A stretch of 64,000 nucleotides of DNA, from assembly GCA_032622095.1 (NCBI GenBank), contig CP136063.1, positions 74,627,980-74,691,979 of the forward strand, read 5' to 3'. The stretch is from Siphonodentalium dalli (Eukaryota; Mollusca; Scaphopoda; Gadilida; Siphonodentaliidae). Both the position numbers and the translations under genes were made by a program. The notes beneath the pieces were generated by a model. That model worked only from the letters and a program-made list of their open reading frames with translations, made no database searches and was not told where the DNA came from. Shown in pieces: positions 43,975 through 55,160 of the stretch. Positions within the stretch are counted from its first letter, which is position 1. The number at the start of each line of letters is the position of its first letter.

Positions 43975-44960
43975 AACAGTGCTTTTTCTGTCAATTATAT
44001 ACGCTATATTTACGCTATTAATTGGAGGCCTCCGCAAATTAAACTACGCACTTGTTACCATCAACGAATAGCTACTGCAAATTGAGGAAGTTGCTCACGA
44101 TTAGTGCTACACCTATATATCCATGGTCCGTGCCCAAAAAGGTTTTCTTTCGCTTCAAGATTTAAGATGATACAAACAGGTTTATATCCACATTCCACTA
44201 CATTGAACTTTTGAGAGAAGAATTTCCACAAAAACAAATTCCACGATTTTAGGGAAATTGATACCACGAGAGGCGCTGGTGGTGTCGTTGTAATGTTTTA
44301 TACACAAATGCACAACCGTCTCAGTCAGCGCTTTGAAATGTTGCCGTAAATAGTTGCCGTCTGCTTCAATTCGAAACTATTTCTGATAAAGGCTTTAAAA
44401 TGCATCAATTTCTTTCAACGCCAACGAGAAATTGCGATACAATTTATCGTTGGTCACATATTGATTTTTAGTACTAAACATGAACCGAAACTTTTCTACA
44501 TAAATCCACACGTGTTGATCATATTTGAACGTTCAAGTTCTTCCGTTCATCAATCAAACAGCCATGGAGGTTTTGCTGTCCCTGTTTAATACTAAGATCA
44601 ATATGTGTCACCAATTTATCAATTTTATCAGAATAAACCAAACGACACGAGAATCAATAACTGTGCCTTGTTCTGTCAATTATATTCGCTGTATCTTCCA
44701 CTATTACTTGTGGACCTCCGCAAATTTAACTATGAATTGTTTTCCACAAACGGGTACCTACTGCAAATTGTATAGTAAATATCGACCAATGAGAAAGTTG
44801 CTCCCAATTAGTAGCGACACCCACAGGTATAGTATTATAATTTATAGGCATGGTTCGCAGCAAACAAGCATTTCTATCACTTCAAGGTATAACAGGTTTA
44901 TATGATTATATCCACATTCCACTGCATTGGACCGTGTAAGAAGGTTTTCTATAACCTTTG
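43975..44960. repeat. diverged direct duplication (~280 bp twice)
   Basis: 43975-44250 and 44665-44960 share in order 'TCTGTCAATTATAT-CGCT', 'GG-CCTCCGCAAATT', 'CTACTGCAAATTG', 'GAAGTTGCTC', 'CTTCAAG…AACAGGTTTATAT' and 'ATCCACATTCCACT-CATTG'. The 126-codon frame at 44525-44905 crosses the second copy and has no similarity. Confidence 0.6.
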
Positions 44961-45252
44961 GGAGAAGAAAAAAACAAGTGACAAAGCCGTTTACGCGGTT
45001 TGTTCTTGTGGAAATCAGCGGTTTATTCAGTAAATCAGACACACGATTATACAGTATGTTATCAATGCGGCGCTGCTGAGTAATCACTTTATTAATTCCC
45101 CATCATTTATTACAGGAATGCCTAGCTAAAATTATGTTTGTTTGTCGGATCCAAACATCGCTTAAAGATGGCATGTCCGATTTTACACCATAAAACCACA
45201 ATATCAACGTTTTCTATTGATGAAAAATAGTTAGATCAGGCCCATGAGTTAA

Positions 45253-45719
45253 AGATGCAGAGTCCGAATTAACGCTCCTATATTACTATTTCGTTGGCTT
45301 CGCGGGGTAAAAAATATTTGATTCGAGTCGAGGAACCCACCCATCAATTCTCAGAGTGATCAGATATCGATTTTTGAAGTTTGTTATTTCTCGAGAGTTG
45401 CAATTATTTGTGGTCCAGAAAAACGTCGTCAAACCGACGGTCTCGGACAAAATTGCGGACGAAGATGGATAACTCTAAAATCAAGTGGCAATACGGCTAA
45501 ATTTCGTGATGCTCAAGCGCTAATACGCCATATTTCGTGAACAAAATATTGATAAATAACACGTTTTGGGAAATTTGATATCATGTTTTGTTCCAATTAA
45601 TCGATTCTGATAACTAAAGCGTATTTTGAAGAAATGTTGTTGATGTTGTTCTTGGTGTTCTTGTTGTTCTTGTTTTTGTATATTGGTGATATGGGGACGT
45701 CTGATCGGATTGAGTACCT
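45253..45719 (-). mobile_element. family P TTAA-flanked MITE (467 bp)
   Basis: TTAA (45249-45252) at left with a mutated end; right TCTGATCGGATTGAGTACCT-TTAA intact. Interior is the reverse of 12070-12522, including 'AAATATTTGATTCGAGTCGAGG' and a short poly-G. Confidence 0.75.
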
Positions 45720-45774
45720 TTAACAGAGTTTTGAATATTTGTCAGCCAAGTAAAAATTCTAATAATAGCCTCTT

Positions 45775-46290
45775 ATAAAGAGCGTCGATGTTTCCATCGC
45801 ACACAAGCGGTAAATAATAAGGAGCCTTCTCAACTAGGAGCTTCTGTGTTCGTTTTTGACGTAACAATATAATAACGGACGCTGTGTGCATTGGTGATTG
45901 CAAGTGTCTTTCATGTTCATGTTGTTTGCTAAGCTGAAAATTAAACGAACATGGCTCGTTCGAACCTCCACATTTCGTCTTTATAATTTGGAGGGACGAA
46001 TACGATAAGTCGATAAATGCTCGAAATATTGATATATCGGCTTCATGTTCTCTGAATAACACAGTAGTCAGACAAACGCTCTGTATTGCTACCATATCAA
46101 GAATAGAATAACACGTAACGCTCTTTTCTGTTCCATGTCGTGCAAATGAACCAAACACCGTATTCATGGTTGTATTTTCCATTAGTTCAATGCGTCTTGT
46201 TTGGGACATAATGCACGTAGAAAGGTAGTTCAGGTATTAGTCGACCTACATGTATTTCGGTACCGAGAAACATTCAAAACCGCCACGTAC
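45775..46290 (-). mobile_element. family A MITE lying between two family P copies
   Basis: The family A core runs from TTAAACGAACATGG (about 45937) to CTCCAAAA-like/CGCCAC (about 46284), inverted. An extra AAAGAGCGTCG lies at 45777. Its outer left end (CCGCCACGT) fuses directly to the family P end ACTCAATCCGAG. Confidence 0.6.
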
Positions 46291-46710
46291 TCAATCCGAG
46301 ATAACGCTCCAAAATTACTATTACTTTGGCTTCGGGGGTAAAAAATAAAATATTTGATTCAAATCGAGAAACCCACCCACCAAAGCTCAGTGATCAGATA
46401 TCGATTTTTGAAATTTGTTATTTCTCGAAATTTGTAATTGTTTGTGGCCCAGAAAAAGAGTAGTCAAATCGAAGGTCTCGGACAAAATTGCGGATGAAGA
46501 TGGATAACTCTAAAATCAAGTGGTAATATGGCAAAATTTCGTGATAATACGGCCATATTTCGTTGAACAACATGTTGATAAATAACACGTTTTGGGAAAA
46601 TTTATACCATAGTTAACAGCGGTTAGCATTATTTTGTTGTGATTAATCAATTCTTGTTGTTGTTGTTGTAACATGATGATATGTGGACCGTCTGATCGGA
46701 TTGAGTACCT
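46288..46710 (-). mobile_element. family P MITE, left TTAA lost
   Basis: 'GTACTCAATCCGAG' … 'TCTGATCGGATTGAGTACCT-TTAA'. Same orientation as 45253-45719. Confidence 0.75.
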
Positions 46711-46719
46711 TTAAATTTG

Positions 46720-47080
46720 GAAAATTTGACTACTTTGGTGTCGAATCTGATGGGTCATATTGACTATAATGAACGGAAGAGTATAAATTTTCTGACTATT
46801 TTCTTATATTATCAACCATCTCCAGTCTCCACACATTAAGACTGTAGACCATTCCACCATGTCTCTTAAAAGGTAATGGGAACATTCATCGTGGAAACGC
46901 CCTCAACAACGTCGCCATCAAGGAACGAGTTATATTATCCTGAGTTGAGCTGTGTTATAGTTTCATTGGCATTGCAGATTGTGTTGGTCGTGATTCTGAT
47001 ATATTTAGGAGGACTCAGTGTGGAGAAACTGAGTGGTTAATTATAGCATTTTATTTAGAATAAAACATATCTGAGTTTAC
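46720..47080. other. nothing recognised
   Basis: No exon-like frame or repeat structure seen. Confidence 0.3.
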
Positions 47081-47345
47081 TTCATGTTGGTGTATTATCT
47101 TGGAAATATGGAAACTTTGTGAGCATATGATGTAACCATTTTTATACTAAATGGAATCTCCCACCAAGTTAAATAAGTGTACATTGGAATTGTTTATTAT
47201 TGATTTGGAGGGATGTAGAGGTAAAGCAGACAACAACTAGTAAAAATGCAGAAGCAATTATATTCATCGGTGGGAAATGATCAGATAATAAGTTCAACAG
47301 TAGTTTGTTGAACTTATTATCTGAACATTTCCCACAGGATAACTG
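47080..47345 (-). repeat. family D repeat with perfect inner palindrome
   Basis: 'CAGATAATAAGTTCAACA-GTAGT' mirrored by 'TGTTGAACTTATTATCTG' at 47282-47325. 'TACTAAATGGAATCTCCCA' and 'ATTGATTTGGAGGGATG' match 41990-42240. Confidence 0.7.
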
Positions 47346-47476
47346 CTCATCAATGAGTAGTTAGTATTGAAATGGTTGAAAATGCCTGCAGTTTTTTTGC
47401 GGACCCTTGATCCTAAACATTTCACACAGGCGTTGGCATACTCTTGTATGGTACTTTCTTCTTTCTCACAGCTTAA

Positions 47477-47895
47477 AGCCACGTGGCGGTTTGCGCTCAA
47501 AACTACACCTAATAATATTCGCTTTTGGGTATTTCCCCGGTATCGAAACAGGTCGATAAATACTTGAGCTACCGTTTTACGAGCATTATAATTATGTCCC
47601 CGAATGTAATAAAAAAAATACAACTTTGAACATGATGTTTTGATCCCAAAAAAAAAAAAATAGCTGCTTGCACGGAATGAAGCAGAAAAGAGCGTTCCGC
47701 GATAGCCTATTCCTGATACGGTATACATAAAGAGCGTTCTTTCACTGCTGCGCGAACAGTTTAAAGATAGCTGGACAATGGCTGTGACCATGTAAATTAT
47801 TTTTCAGAGCATATGAAGTCAGCTAATCAATATATCGTGTATTCGTCAACCTATCTTATATCCCCTTATTTGGAAGCTCGAATGAGCCATGTCCG
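47477..47895 (+). mobile_element. family A TTAA-associated MITE
   Basis: TTAA-AGCCACGTGGCGGTTTGCGC … CATGTCCGTTTAC. Paired AAAGAGCGTT at 47695 and 47729. The 165-codon minus frame over it is the repeat's chance frame. Confidence 0.75.
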
Positions 47896-48680
47896 TTTAC
47901 GTGTGTATATGCTTACAATCAATAGTGGGCGTTTTTCGCAATTAATTGAATTTCCTGCTTTTTGCTTGGATGTGAATCGGTGGCTGCAACTGACATTAAA
48001 TGCGTAGTTATTTGTTAGAAGGAATTCAGACTGCTACTTTGCATGGTAGAACTATCCAGCATATCCTCAAGCAAATAGGTTCATATTGGACGGATTTTAT
48101 TGTTATACTTTGCATATATCTCGTGGTGGAACTATCGCTTCGTGGCATGCGGGAGAAAACTCTATCGTGTTTATGTTGCTTTGGCAGGTGTTGCGTTATA
48201 TCTGTACAATATATACTATGCTCTAAACATGTGGTAATATGCAGTTATTCTGTAGCTGAATATTGAATTTCTCTTCCACGCATTATACTAAAGGGAACTA
48301 AATACTCATCAAATTCGGCTATCAGTAAAGTATAGAGGAAGACATTCTGTACATGAAACAGCACTACATGCACGAAACTATACTTGTGACCGGTGATTTA
48401 AATGCACGTACTGCAGTTGAGTTAGATTATATACCGTACGAAGAATGTATAACTGATCATATACGTACCGGTCATTCACAAGCGGTCGCACAATTTATAA
48501 CCACCTAGACATGTAGTACTCGAGAAAGCTGGCCTACCTCTAATAAGACACAGTCGAGATCGTTTAAAAACAATTTCGGGCAACAATTGCTATCAGTTTG
48601 TAGATTGAATGATTTATTGATTTTTAACGGGCGATGATAAAGAAATAGGATCTTGTCGCGACGCCTCAGTTGTTGATTAT

Positions 48681-49298
48681 ATGATCTGCTCGTTTCCAGC
48701 TCTGACCATGGTCGCCAGTTTTACGATTTGTGAACTAAATAAATTATTCTCAGATGTTCATAAAGCCATTACAACTGAAATAGCGATTGGTTTGGATAAT
48801 GAAGGTGAAATTCGTACCGATAAACTCAACTCGGAAATATTAACACGTAAGTGCATGGACCCGACTAGAACAACCGAATTTATATGGAACCTAGACCCAA
48901 TTGAGATTGCCGAACTAAAGCACAAGCTAAATGACTACCAAACTCCTGCTGTTACTAAAGTGGAAATTAACGAAGTAGTGGGAAATATATCCAACATACT
49001 TAACAACGCGGCATCTGAAACTGTTGGAACTTATAGTAAGAAACAGAGAAAGCAAAGACAAAAACGAAATACCAAACCGTGGTTTAACTCAGCTTGTTGG
49101 AAAGCCCGAAAAACATATCGCAAAGCAGAGAGACAAACTCAGCAACACCCCAGTGAAGTTTCAAGGCAGAATATGAGGGAAATGTCCAGGCAATATAAAC
49201 GCGAGATGAATGGGGCTATGGAACTGCACAGAGAATACATGGGTCGCGAAATGTCAGAGTTGAAAAAGCGAAACACAAAGAATTTTGGTCAAACCTGA
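48681..49298 (+). pseudogene. LINE polyprotein fragment, endonuclease end and linker
   Basis: A 205-codon frame in the retrotransposon described at 48330-51113. It begins within the APE endonuclease (MICSFPALT) and continues through the lysine/arginine-rich linker (KKQRKQRQKRNTKPWFN). The frame breaks at TGA near 49298. Confidence 0.75.
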
Positions 49299-49315
49299 AA
49301 AAACGTGACAAAGAT

Positions 49316-49846
49316 ATGACTAGTTCCATACAACTTGATACACTAGAAACATATTTTAGAGACTTGAACGCGATATCATACGCCGATGACCCTGAACTGA
49401 AATGCGAAGATGGACACCCGGACAATTTAAGCACGCTTAACCAGCCAATTTCAGTCGATGAAATTAAAATGGCAATTAATGGCCTCAGAAATAACAAATC
49501 GTCCGGTGACGACAAGCTCTTTAACGAATATATAAAATGTTCTTGTGGTACATTAATTGATATCTACTGCAAAATGTTTAACCTAGTTTTTGAGTTTGGT
49601 TGCGTCCCAGACTCATGGGGGATAGGATCGATTATCCCACGGTACATAAACAAAGGTGACATGAATAACTCCAAGAATTACAGACCCATCACTCTCTTGA
49701 GTTGCTTCGGAAAACTGTTTACGAAAATTCTTTCGAATCGTTTGTATTCATATGTTGAATGTGATAAACTTGTGTATGTGAGAATCAATCTGGATTCCGG
49801 AAAGGTTATTCGACGACTGACAATATTTTCACCTTGCATATTTTGA
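49316..49846 (+). pseudogene. LINE reverse transcriptase, N-terminal part
   Basis: A 176-codon frame with the N-terminal RT motifs (NGLRNNKSSGDD, NYRPITLLSCFGKLFTKILS). The last ~25 codons are out of phase after a frameshift near 49790. The continuation lies in another frame to about 49980. Confidence 0.8.
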
Positions 49847-50117
49847 GCGAAATGACTCGATGCTTGAAACGGAACTTATACTGTGCATTTGTCGAGTTTG
49901 AAAAAGCTTTCGACAAGATATGGAGGCAGGGACTCTGGCATAAATTGTTAGCCATCGATATAAATGGAAAATCTACAGAATAATATGTAATATATACTCA
50001 GATATTAAGTCAAGAGTAAAATTTGGAAACTGTTTGTCAAATTCTTTCCCCTGCTTATGAGGGGTTAGGCAAGGGAAAAACCTTTCTTCCCTCTTATTTG
50101 AAATATATCTCAACGAT

Positions 50118-50609
50118 TTGAAAGATTTTCTTAAAGAAGAAGGGGTAGATGCTTTGTCAAAAACAACAGATGACTTGAAAAATAACTTGGATGTCTATGT
50201 GAGACTTTTTGTTATACTATATGCGGATGACACGGTTCTGTTGGCCGAAACACCCGTGAAACTTCAGAATGCTCTCACTGCTTTTCAAAGATATTCCCAA
50301 AAGTGGAAACTGACAGTTAATGTCGAAAACACTAAGATTATGCTGATTTCAAAACGCAGTCTCCCGAAAGGTAGGAAATTCTTTGATCTGTTTGATGCCC
50401 AAGTTACTCCTACACTGACGTACTGTTGTGAGGTGTGGGGATATGGAAATAACGATATGTTTGAAAATATACACAAATATGTACTTCATTTGAAAACATC
50501 TACTCCAGATTACATGATGTATGGTGAAAGTGGCCGTTTCCCCATTCATATCACTATAGATTTGCGTATTATCAAGTATTGGCTGAAAGTGAGGAACATG
50601 ACCGACTAG
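50118..50609 (+). pseudogene. LINE reverse transcriptase, catalytic YADD part fused to C-terminus
   Basis: ILYADDTVLLAETPVKLQNAL carries the catalytic YADD. Then KWKLTVNVENTKIMLISKR, the internal deletion junction, and LTYCCEVWGYGN … YGESGRFP. The stop is at about 50607, and the sequence continues at 50623 in another frame. Confidence 0.8.
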
Positions 50610-50622
50610 ATACTGTAAGATT

Positions 50623-51063
50623 ATGTACTTGTTGGCATTGCAGCTCAGTGAAAATACATCCGCGAAGTTCGAATGGATTGAGAAAGTGAAGACAGTGCTA
50701 ACCCACTGTGGACAAGGGCATCTTCTTTACACCGACACACGTTTACGTTCGGAAGAAATAACCACATATGTTACATGCCAATTCCGAACATGTAATCATA
50801 GACTGCTCATAGATAGAGGAAGATGGAACGACACTAATGTAATGGAACGAACATGTCCCTTGTGTAATAATTAAAAGCTTGGCGATGAACTTCATTACTT
50901 GTTCGCATGCAACCACTTTATAGATGTTAGAAATCGTTTTCTCCCGGCTAAATATATCAGAAAGAGACATGCGACCATCGATATTCTTGACGACTTATTT
51001 AATATGACCGATATAGCATCCCTCCTCCGTTCCTTCATTAGGGAAATTAACCGTTATTTTTAG
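50623..51063 (+). pseudogene. LINE C-terminal zinc-like region
   Basis: Frame 50623-50874 ends ERTCPLCNN. After one stop the same phase continues with LHYLFACNHF … FIREINRYF and TAG at 51061-51063. The CPLC…H…CNHF spacing resembles the C-terminal zinc-like motif of these LINEs. Confidence 0.65.
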
Positions 51064-51339
51064 ATGATGATGATGACGACGATGATGATGATGATGATGA
51101 TGTTGACGACGAGGTATACTGTTGTTGATGCTGATAATGTGATGATGAACGAATAGACTCAGAGCGGGAGGTCGCTGAGCATATCATGTACATAAAATTA
51201 CCTTCCTTCTATCATTATTTTGTATATACACTATTTTTCTCAATATCCTGTAATGTATGTATGGATCAGAGAATAAAGCATATGCACTGAAGATGCATCA
51301 TCCAAACATAAAACTTTAAATTGGATGGATAATGTTGCA

Positions 51340-51570
51340 CAGTAATTCAGTATCAAGTTCAACTTTCATTTAATTTTAATTTCAAGACGTGTAGTTCCCT
51401 TAGGAACGACCATATTATCTGAATATTTCCGCCAAAGAATATAAATAATTCTGCACTTATAATTATATAATCTGTTTTTCTATCTGTCGTCTGTTTTTAT
51501 TATCTGAACACCCCTCCGAATGAATACTATATCGTTCCAATATATACTTTTATCACTGTCTGTGAGCAAC
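51340..51570 (+). repeat. family D repeat, interrupted relative
   Basis: 'CATATTATCTGAATATTTCCGCC', 'CTATCTGTCGTCTG-TTTTATTA' and 'CACCCCTCCGAATGAATACTATA' match 19200-19320. A matching half ('GGGAACTAAATACTCATCAAATT') lies at 48293-48320, so the LINE probably inserted into a family D copy. Confidence 0.5.
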
Positions 51571-51684
51571 CATTCAAAGAGTTAAGTTGTACAAAGAAAT
51601 TAAAGAGTTGCAGTGTGATAACCGACAAGCTTCCCTGTATATGTCCCACATGTATTTATCTTCAGCGTCGAGAATAATTAGAAG

Positions 51685-52176
51685 ATCCAGTACCAGTCAG
51701 AAAGTGGTATACTGAGGCGCGCCTTTATTGCGAAATTGAGCGCGCCTAATTTCGAAAAAGGCGCGATTAGACCGCAATACCAGAAATCTGTCGCGCTTAT
51801 TTTTGCGATACTGAGCGCAAAATATTGCGATATTAAGCGCGCAAAATTTCATACAGACCCGATAGTGTTATAATTATATTAGATAATACTGTGCATATGG
51901 TGTACATAGAGTGTACATGTAGCATTTACAACTATACTTATATACACATCTAAAACAATGTCTATATTTATGTAATAAACAATATAGAATAAGCAATAAT
52001 TTTCTTTAAATGTCACAATTTTAAGCGCGCGATATATCAATATTAAGCGCGAAATATTGCGATATTAAGTGCAAAATATTGCAATATTATCGCAAGCGGT
52101 GCGCTTATAAGCGTTTACACTTGCAATATTAATGTGATATTGGGCTCGAAAATAGCGCGCTTTTACTGGTACTGTA
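51685..52176. mobile_element. MITE with subterminal GCGATATTAAGCGC repeats (family N)
   Basis: Ends CCAGTACCAGTCAGAAA and TTTTACTGGTACTG form short terminal inverted repeats. Inside, about a dozen variants of ATATTGCGATATTAAGCGCG in both orientations cluster near the two ends (51715-51850 and 52020-52165). The middle (51850-52015) is plain AT-rich. Confidence 0.65.
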
Positions 52177-52264
52177 TCAAATCAGTTAGACAAAAAAACA
52201 AACAGATGATTTTCCAGCCTCTGATCGTGAAAATAACCACGTCATGGGCTTATAATAGTATTGT

Positions 52265-52560
52265 TTAGGTTCACAATGCGCTTAGAATCGCCTCATTTTT
52301 ATCCCACAACGAACTGAAATGAGAGTCATGTTATTGCCACTATCGACTCATGTTGACTTCTTATAAGTTCATTATGGGCGGAAATAATATGAATAGACCA
52401 ACTCATGATTCACCAGATGTATTAATTCTCTTTTAAACGTGTATTATATGTGGTCCGCGCCATAAAACTGACTAACTGGTATAAGTCAACTATTAATTCA
52501 GAATCAAATAATCCAATATGAACATATGTGAATATTAAGGGTCGATTATAAACCTAGACG
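52265..52560 (+). repeat. family G interspersed repeat
   Basis: 'GCTTAGAATCGCCTCATTTTTATC', 'GACTCATGTTGACTTCTTATAAGTTCATTATG' and 'CCGCGCCATAAAAC' match 8480-8760 and 9340-9390. Confidence 0.55.
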
Positions 52561-52569
52561 GACAGAAGT

Positions 52570-53140
52570 TCCAAAATATATATTAGATTATGTATTCAAT
52601 GATTTAAATTCATGAAATGGGGTTTGCCGAATTCACCAAGGAACCAAATACGAATAGAATGATTACCAATGCACTTGGGAATGATAATGAGCTTAATGAT
52701 ATATAATGTTTACTTATTTCAGTCGCTAAGACTGATAGGTGAGTACACATGGACTTCGCGCACTGAAAGCACACAGCATTGAATTAATATTACCATGAAT
52801 TCCAGCCACGCACATCGAGCAATTTCAAAAACACAATGTCTGAAATCCGAAGTACTAGTGAGACCCGGCGGGTTTGAAACGGCTGTCAGCCCTCTCCTAC
52901 ACCCCACTTTGGTAGTGTTGTGAGATATAAAGAGAAAAGCTGCACATAATGTATACGTATTAGAACGATTTATGAGCTTAAAGAGACATGGAAATCTCCG
53001 GTATACAGGGTGATCAAATATAAAATAGACATTAATTTTGCTCAAAGTAGTTATGTTGACAGATATTGTATCAAAAGTGACAACACCCATTCTTTTGTAT
53101 GAATTAAATACAGTGACAGTATAGAGCGCGAAATCGTTTT
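52570..53140. other. nothing recognised
   Basis: The 123-codon minus frame at 52719-53090 (MGVVTFDTISVNITTL…) has no similarity I know and no clear splice sites. Confidence 0.3.
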
Positions 53141-53335
53141 CATTAGTTTATCGCACATAGTTGCGTCACGAATCGAGAATTAAATATTTACATTTCAGCG
53201 TAGTTCAGACGATGTTTTCTATGGAATGGTACGGCTGATTTGCTTGTTAGAAGAATATTATTTTAAAATATCTATTTATTGGGGTTTAACGCCGTTTTCA
53301 GCAGCCAGGGCTATATCACGGCGTTGCCAGTTTAA

Positions 53336-53829
53336 AGGCACGTGAGGCATTAGTTGTCGAAAATATTCATAATTGTTCCAAACACCGTAAACATAAAAAC
53401 ATTAAAACGCATACAGTTTCGTTCATATATACCATGACCATCGCGTAAACAGCATGTTATCATAAAGATTTACTATATTTTACCTAAGCAAGAGCCTGAT
53501 TGTGTTACAGAAGACAGCACAATGCTGCTGGCTAATCACACACAAATGGCATAAACGCTCTTTATTCGTTCCATATCAGGAATTCACCAACAAAGAACGC
53601 TCTTTATGTTTACCATCATAATATAAACAAACACCAGAAAAGTAACTTTTTATGCTTTTGTTTACATAACAATGGTCAAATATATGACAATAACATACTG
53701 TTTATGCGATATTTCTTATTTGTATACGGACAAAGTCTGTCTACATTTTGTTGTTGCTCCTGTTTGTGGCGGTTTTTGACGGGTGGAAATATTTTCACAG
53801 GATAGCCACCGCCAAGGCCAACCGTACCT
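53336..53829 (-). mobile_element. family C MITE nested in the SINE
   Basis: TTAA at 53332-53335 and 53830-53833; ends AGGCACGTGAGGC… and …GGCCAACCGTACCT. The interior is the reverse of 6241-6749, with two ACGCTCTTTAT words. Its removal restores SINE continuity, which independently supports the TTAA target site. Confidence 0.8.
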
Positions 53830-54090
53830 TTAATTGGTGGAGGGACAGTCCGTGCAATAAGGTAAATCTAGCAGTGGTTTCATTGGCTGGAAGAATGTCC
53901 CATTGTGCCCGGCGAAACCACCGGTGGGTATATTTGTAACTGGCAACTTCCGCCTCCGAGGCGAAAAGTCGGGCAACGAAAACCGTCCGACGGTGGTGTT
54001 AAAAATTGATATTTCTGGCCTCTTAGGCGAAAAAGCTTGGCGACGAACCAGATAGCGATATGGGATACAAAGTCAGTGAAGACTCCACCG

Positions 54091-54160
54091 GGAATTGAAC
54101 CCATATCGCCAGCGATGGAGAGCGAGACGATTTTGAGCAAAGCCCCTTACCGACTGAGCC
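54091..54160 (-). promoter_or_regulatory. SINE internal pol III promoter (A and B boxes)
   Basis: B box GGTTCAATTCC exact; A box GGCTCAGTCGGTAAGG close to consensus. Spacing about 45 bases, as in tRNA genes. No complete tRNA cloverleaf is apparent. Confidence 0.65.
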
Positions 54161-54249
54161 CCTGATACCCCTAGAAGAATATTACATTCCTCCAGTTGGC
54201 ATAGCGCCTGAATACGAACTTATCTGATTCACGCACCCGAACAAATATC

Positions 54250-54620
54250 TCTACATATTTAACCATGTATCCATTTATATAAAGGAACTGTATATATAAA
54301 TACACTATCATATATATACAGGTCTACCAGAGCATAATATATGATAATGGGATCACCCAATCTTGAAGGTATTCTTTAAAAATATATTTCAAGTAAATAG
54401 TGACGTTCTTCAATATCGATATAGCTTTAATAGAAAGGGGGCCGTATATCGTTTATCGTGAATTGTTCAACCAGTATAATAGTCATGAATAATATGTTCT
54501 TCCAATAGTGTTAATATTCTCCGCATGCAGACCAACATGCATACTACAAGAAAACCATAGTCATAAATGGTAACGCCGGGGACCTCAATATCATATTCTT
54601 AGGCATATATAAATTATATT
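54250..54620. other. nothing recognised
   Basis: AT-rich sequence without repeats or frames. Confidence 0.3.
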
Positions 54621-54636
54621 GGAGCTTTAATATGTC

Positions 54637-55160
54637 TCTCTCCCCCCCCCCATATGTCTGTATGGTGCATGTGTGCTTGGTGGTGAAGCGTGTGAATTTA
54701 TTTTTTTTTCAAATCGGACGTGCCAAACTGAGGGTATCACCCCCTCCCCCCTGAATCCTGAATACCAGTTAATTTGGGGGGGGGGGGGGGGTGAATCCTG
54801 AATACATGTTAAGAAATAATATGCGATAAATGACATACAAATTGACTGTTTTAATATCAGACAGATACAAGCAGAAGTTACATAGACACATTATGATCCA
54901 TTATACCTGACATGATATTGGAGTAGAGTATTATGGGCGTTATGAGGCCGTTATGATACGATTAATGATACTTTATGATGGCATGGTGGTCGAATATGCC
55001 CAAAAAGCTATTCTACCCAAAATATTATTTTGCGCCATCAAAACCTGCGTCCAAGATGTTTTGCTTGAACCCGAATACCAGTTAATTCCGGGGTATGAAT
55101 CCCGCGCACGGTTTCAAAACACCCTGAATCCCGCGTACCGAAAGGGGGGGGGGGGACACC
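54637..55160. repeat. C/G homopolymer-rich repeat
   Basis: Poly-C at 54642-54652 and poly-G at 54776-54791 and 55144-55155. 'CTGAATCCTGAATACCAGTTAATT' recurs three times in variants (54749, 54793, 55076). No frame. Confidence 0.45.

Larger units (their letters stand above)
48330..51113 (+). mobile_element. APE-type non-LTR retrotransposon, broken and internally deleted
   Basis: A 5'-truncated LINE with endonuclease, reverse transcriptase and C-terminal parts in several frames. Endonuclease: TGDLNART at about 48390 and VVDYMICS at about 48670. Linker frame 48681-49298. Palm/fingers frame 49316-49846 with NNKSSGDDKLFNEYIK and NYRPITLLSCFGKLF. The frame changes near 49790, then AFVEFEKAFDKIW at about 49882-49920. 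YADDTVLL at about 50218-50241 in frame 50118-50609. Between KRSLPKGRKFF and VTPTLTYCCEVWG (about 50395) the usual RT thumb segment is missing, an internal deletion without loss of frame. The C-terminal part ends with a CPLCN zinc-like motif and NRYF-stop (51061), then a GAT/GAC-rich tail (51064-51113). Confidence 0.85.
53249..54184 (-). mobile_element. tRNA-headed SINE with 12-bp target duplication, carrying a nested MITE
   Basis: A perfect AGAAGAATATTA flanks it at 53249-53260 and 54173-54184. On the minus strand the head (54172 downward) has an A-box-like GGCTCAGTCGGTAAGG (54145-54160) and a B box GGTTCAATTCC (54091-54101), giving an RNA polymerase III promoter of tRNA type. The 3' end is GGCGTTAAACCCCAATAAA-like, a 3' motif I recall from mollusc SINEs. 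Removing the family C MITE (53336-53829) and one TTAA leaves a ~410-bp SINE. It sits in a family H repeat. Confidence 0.75.

Noticed and set aside
44525-44905. 126-codon frame
   Set aside because: It crosses one copy of a diverged direct duplication. The other copy does not keep it open and no motif is visible.
47294-47791. 165-codon minus frame
   Set aside because: It lies across family D and family A repeats. Other copies of the repeats do not keep the frame.
54060-54172. tRNA gene on the minus strand
   Set aside because: A and B boxes are present, but the arms do not form a complete cloverleaf and the sequence continues into a SINE body with a 12-bp target duplication.
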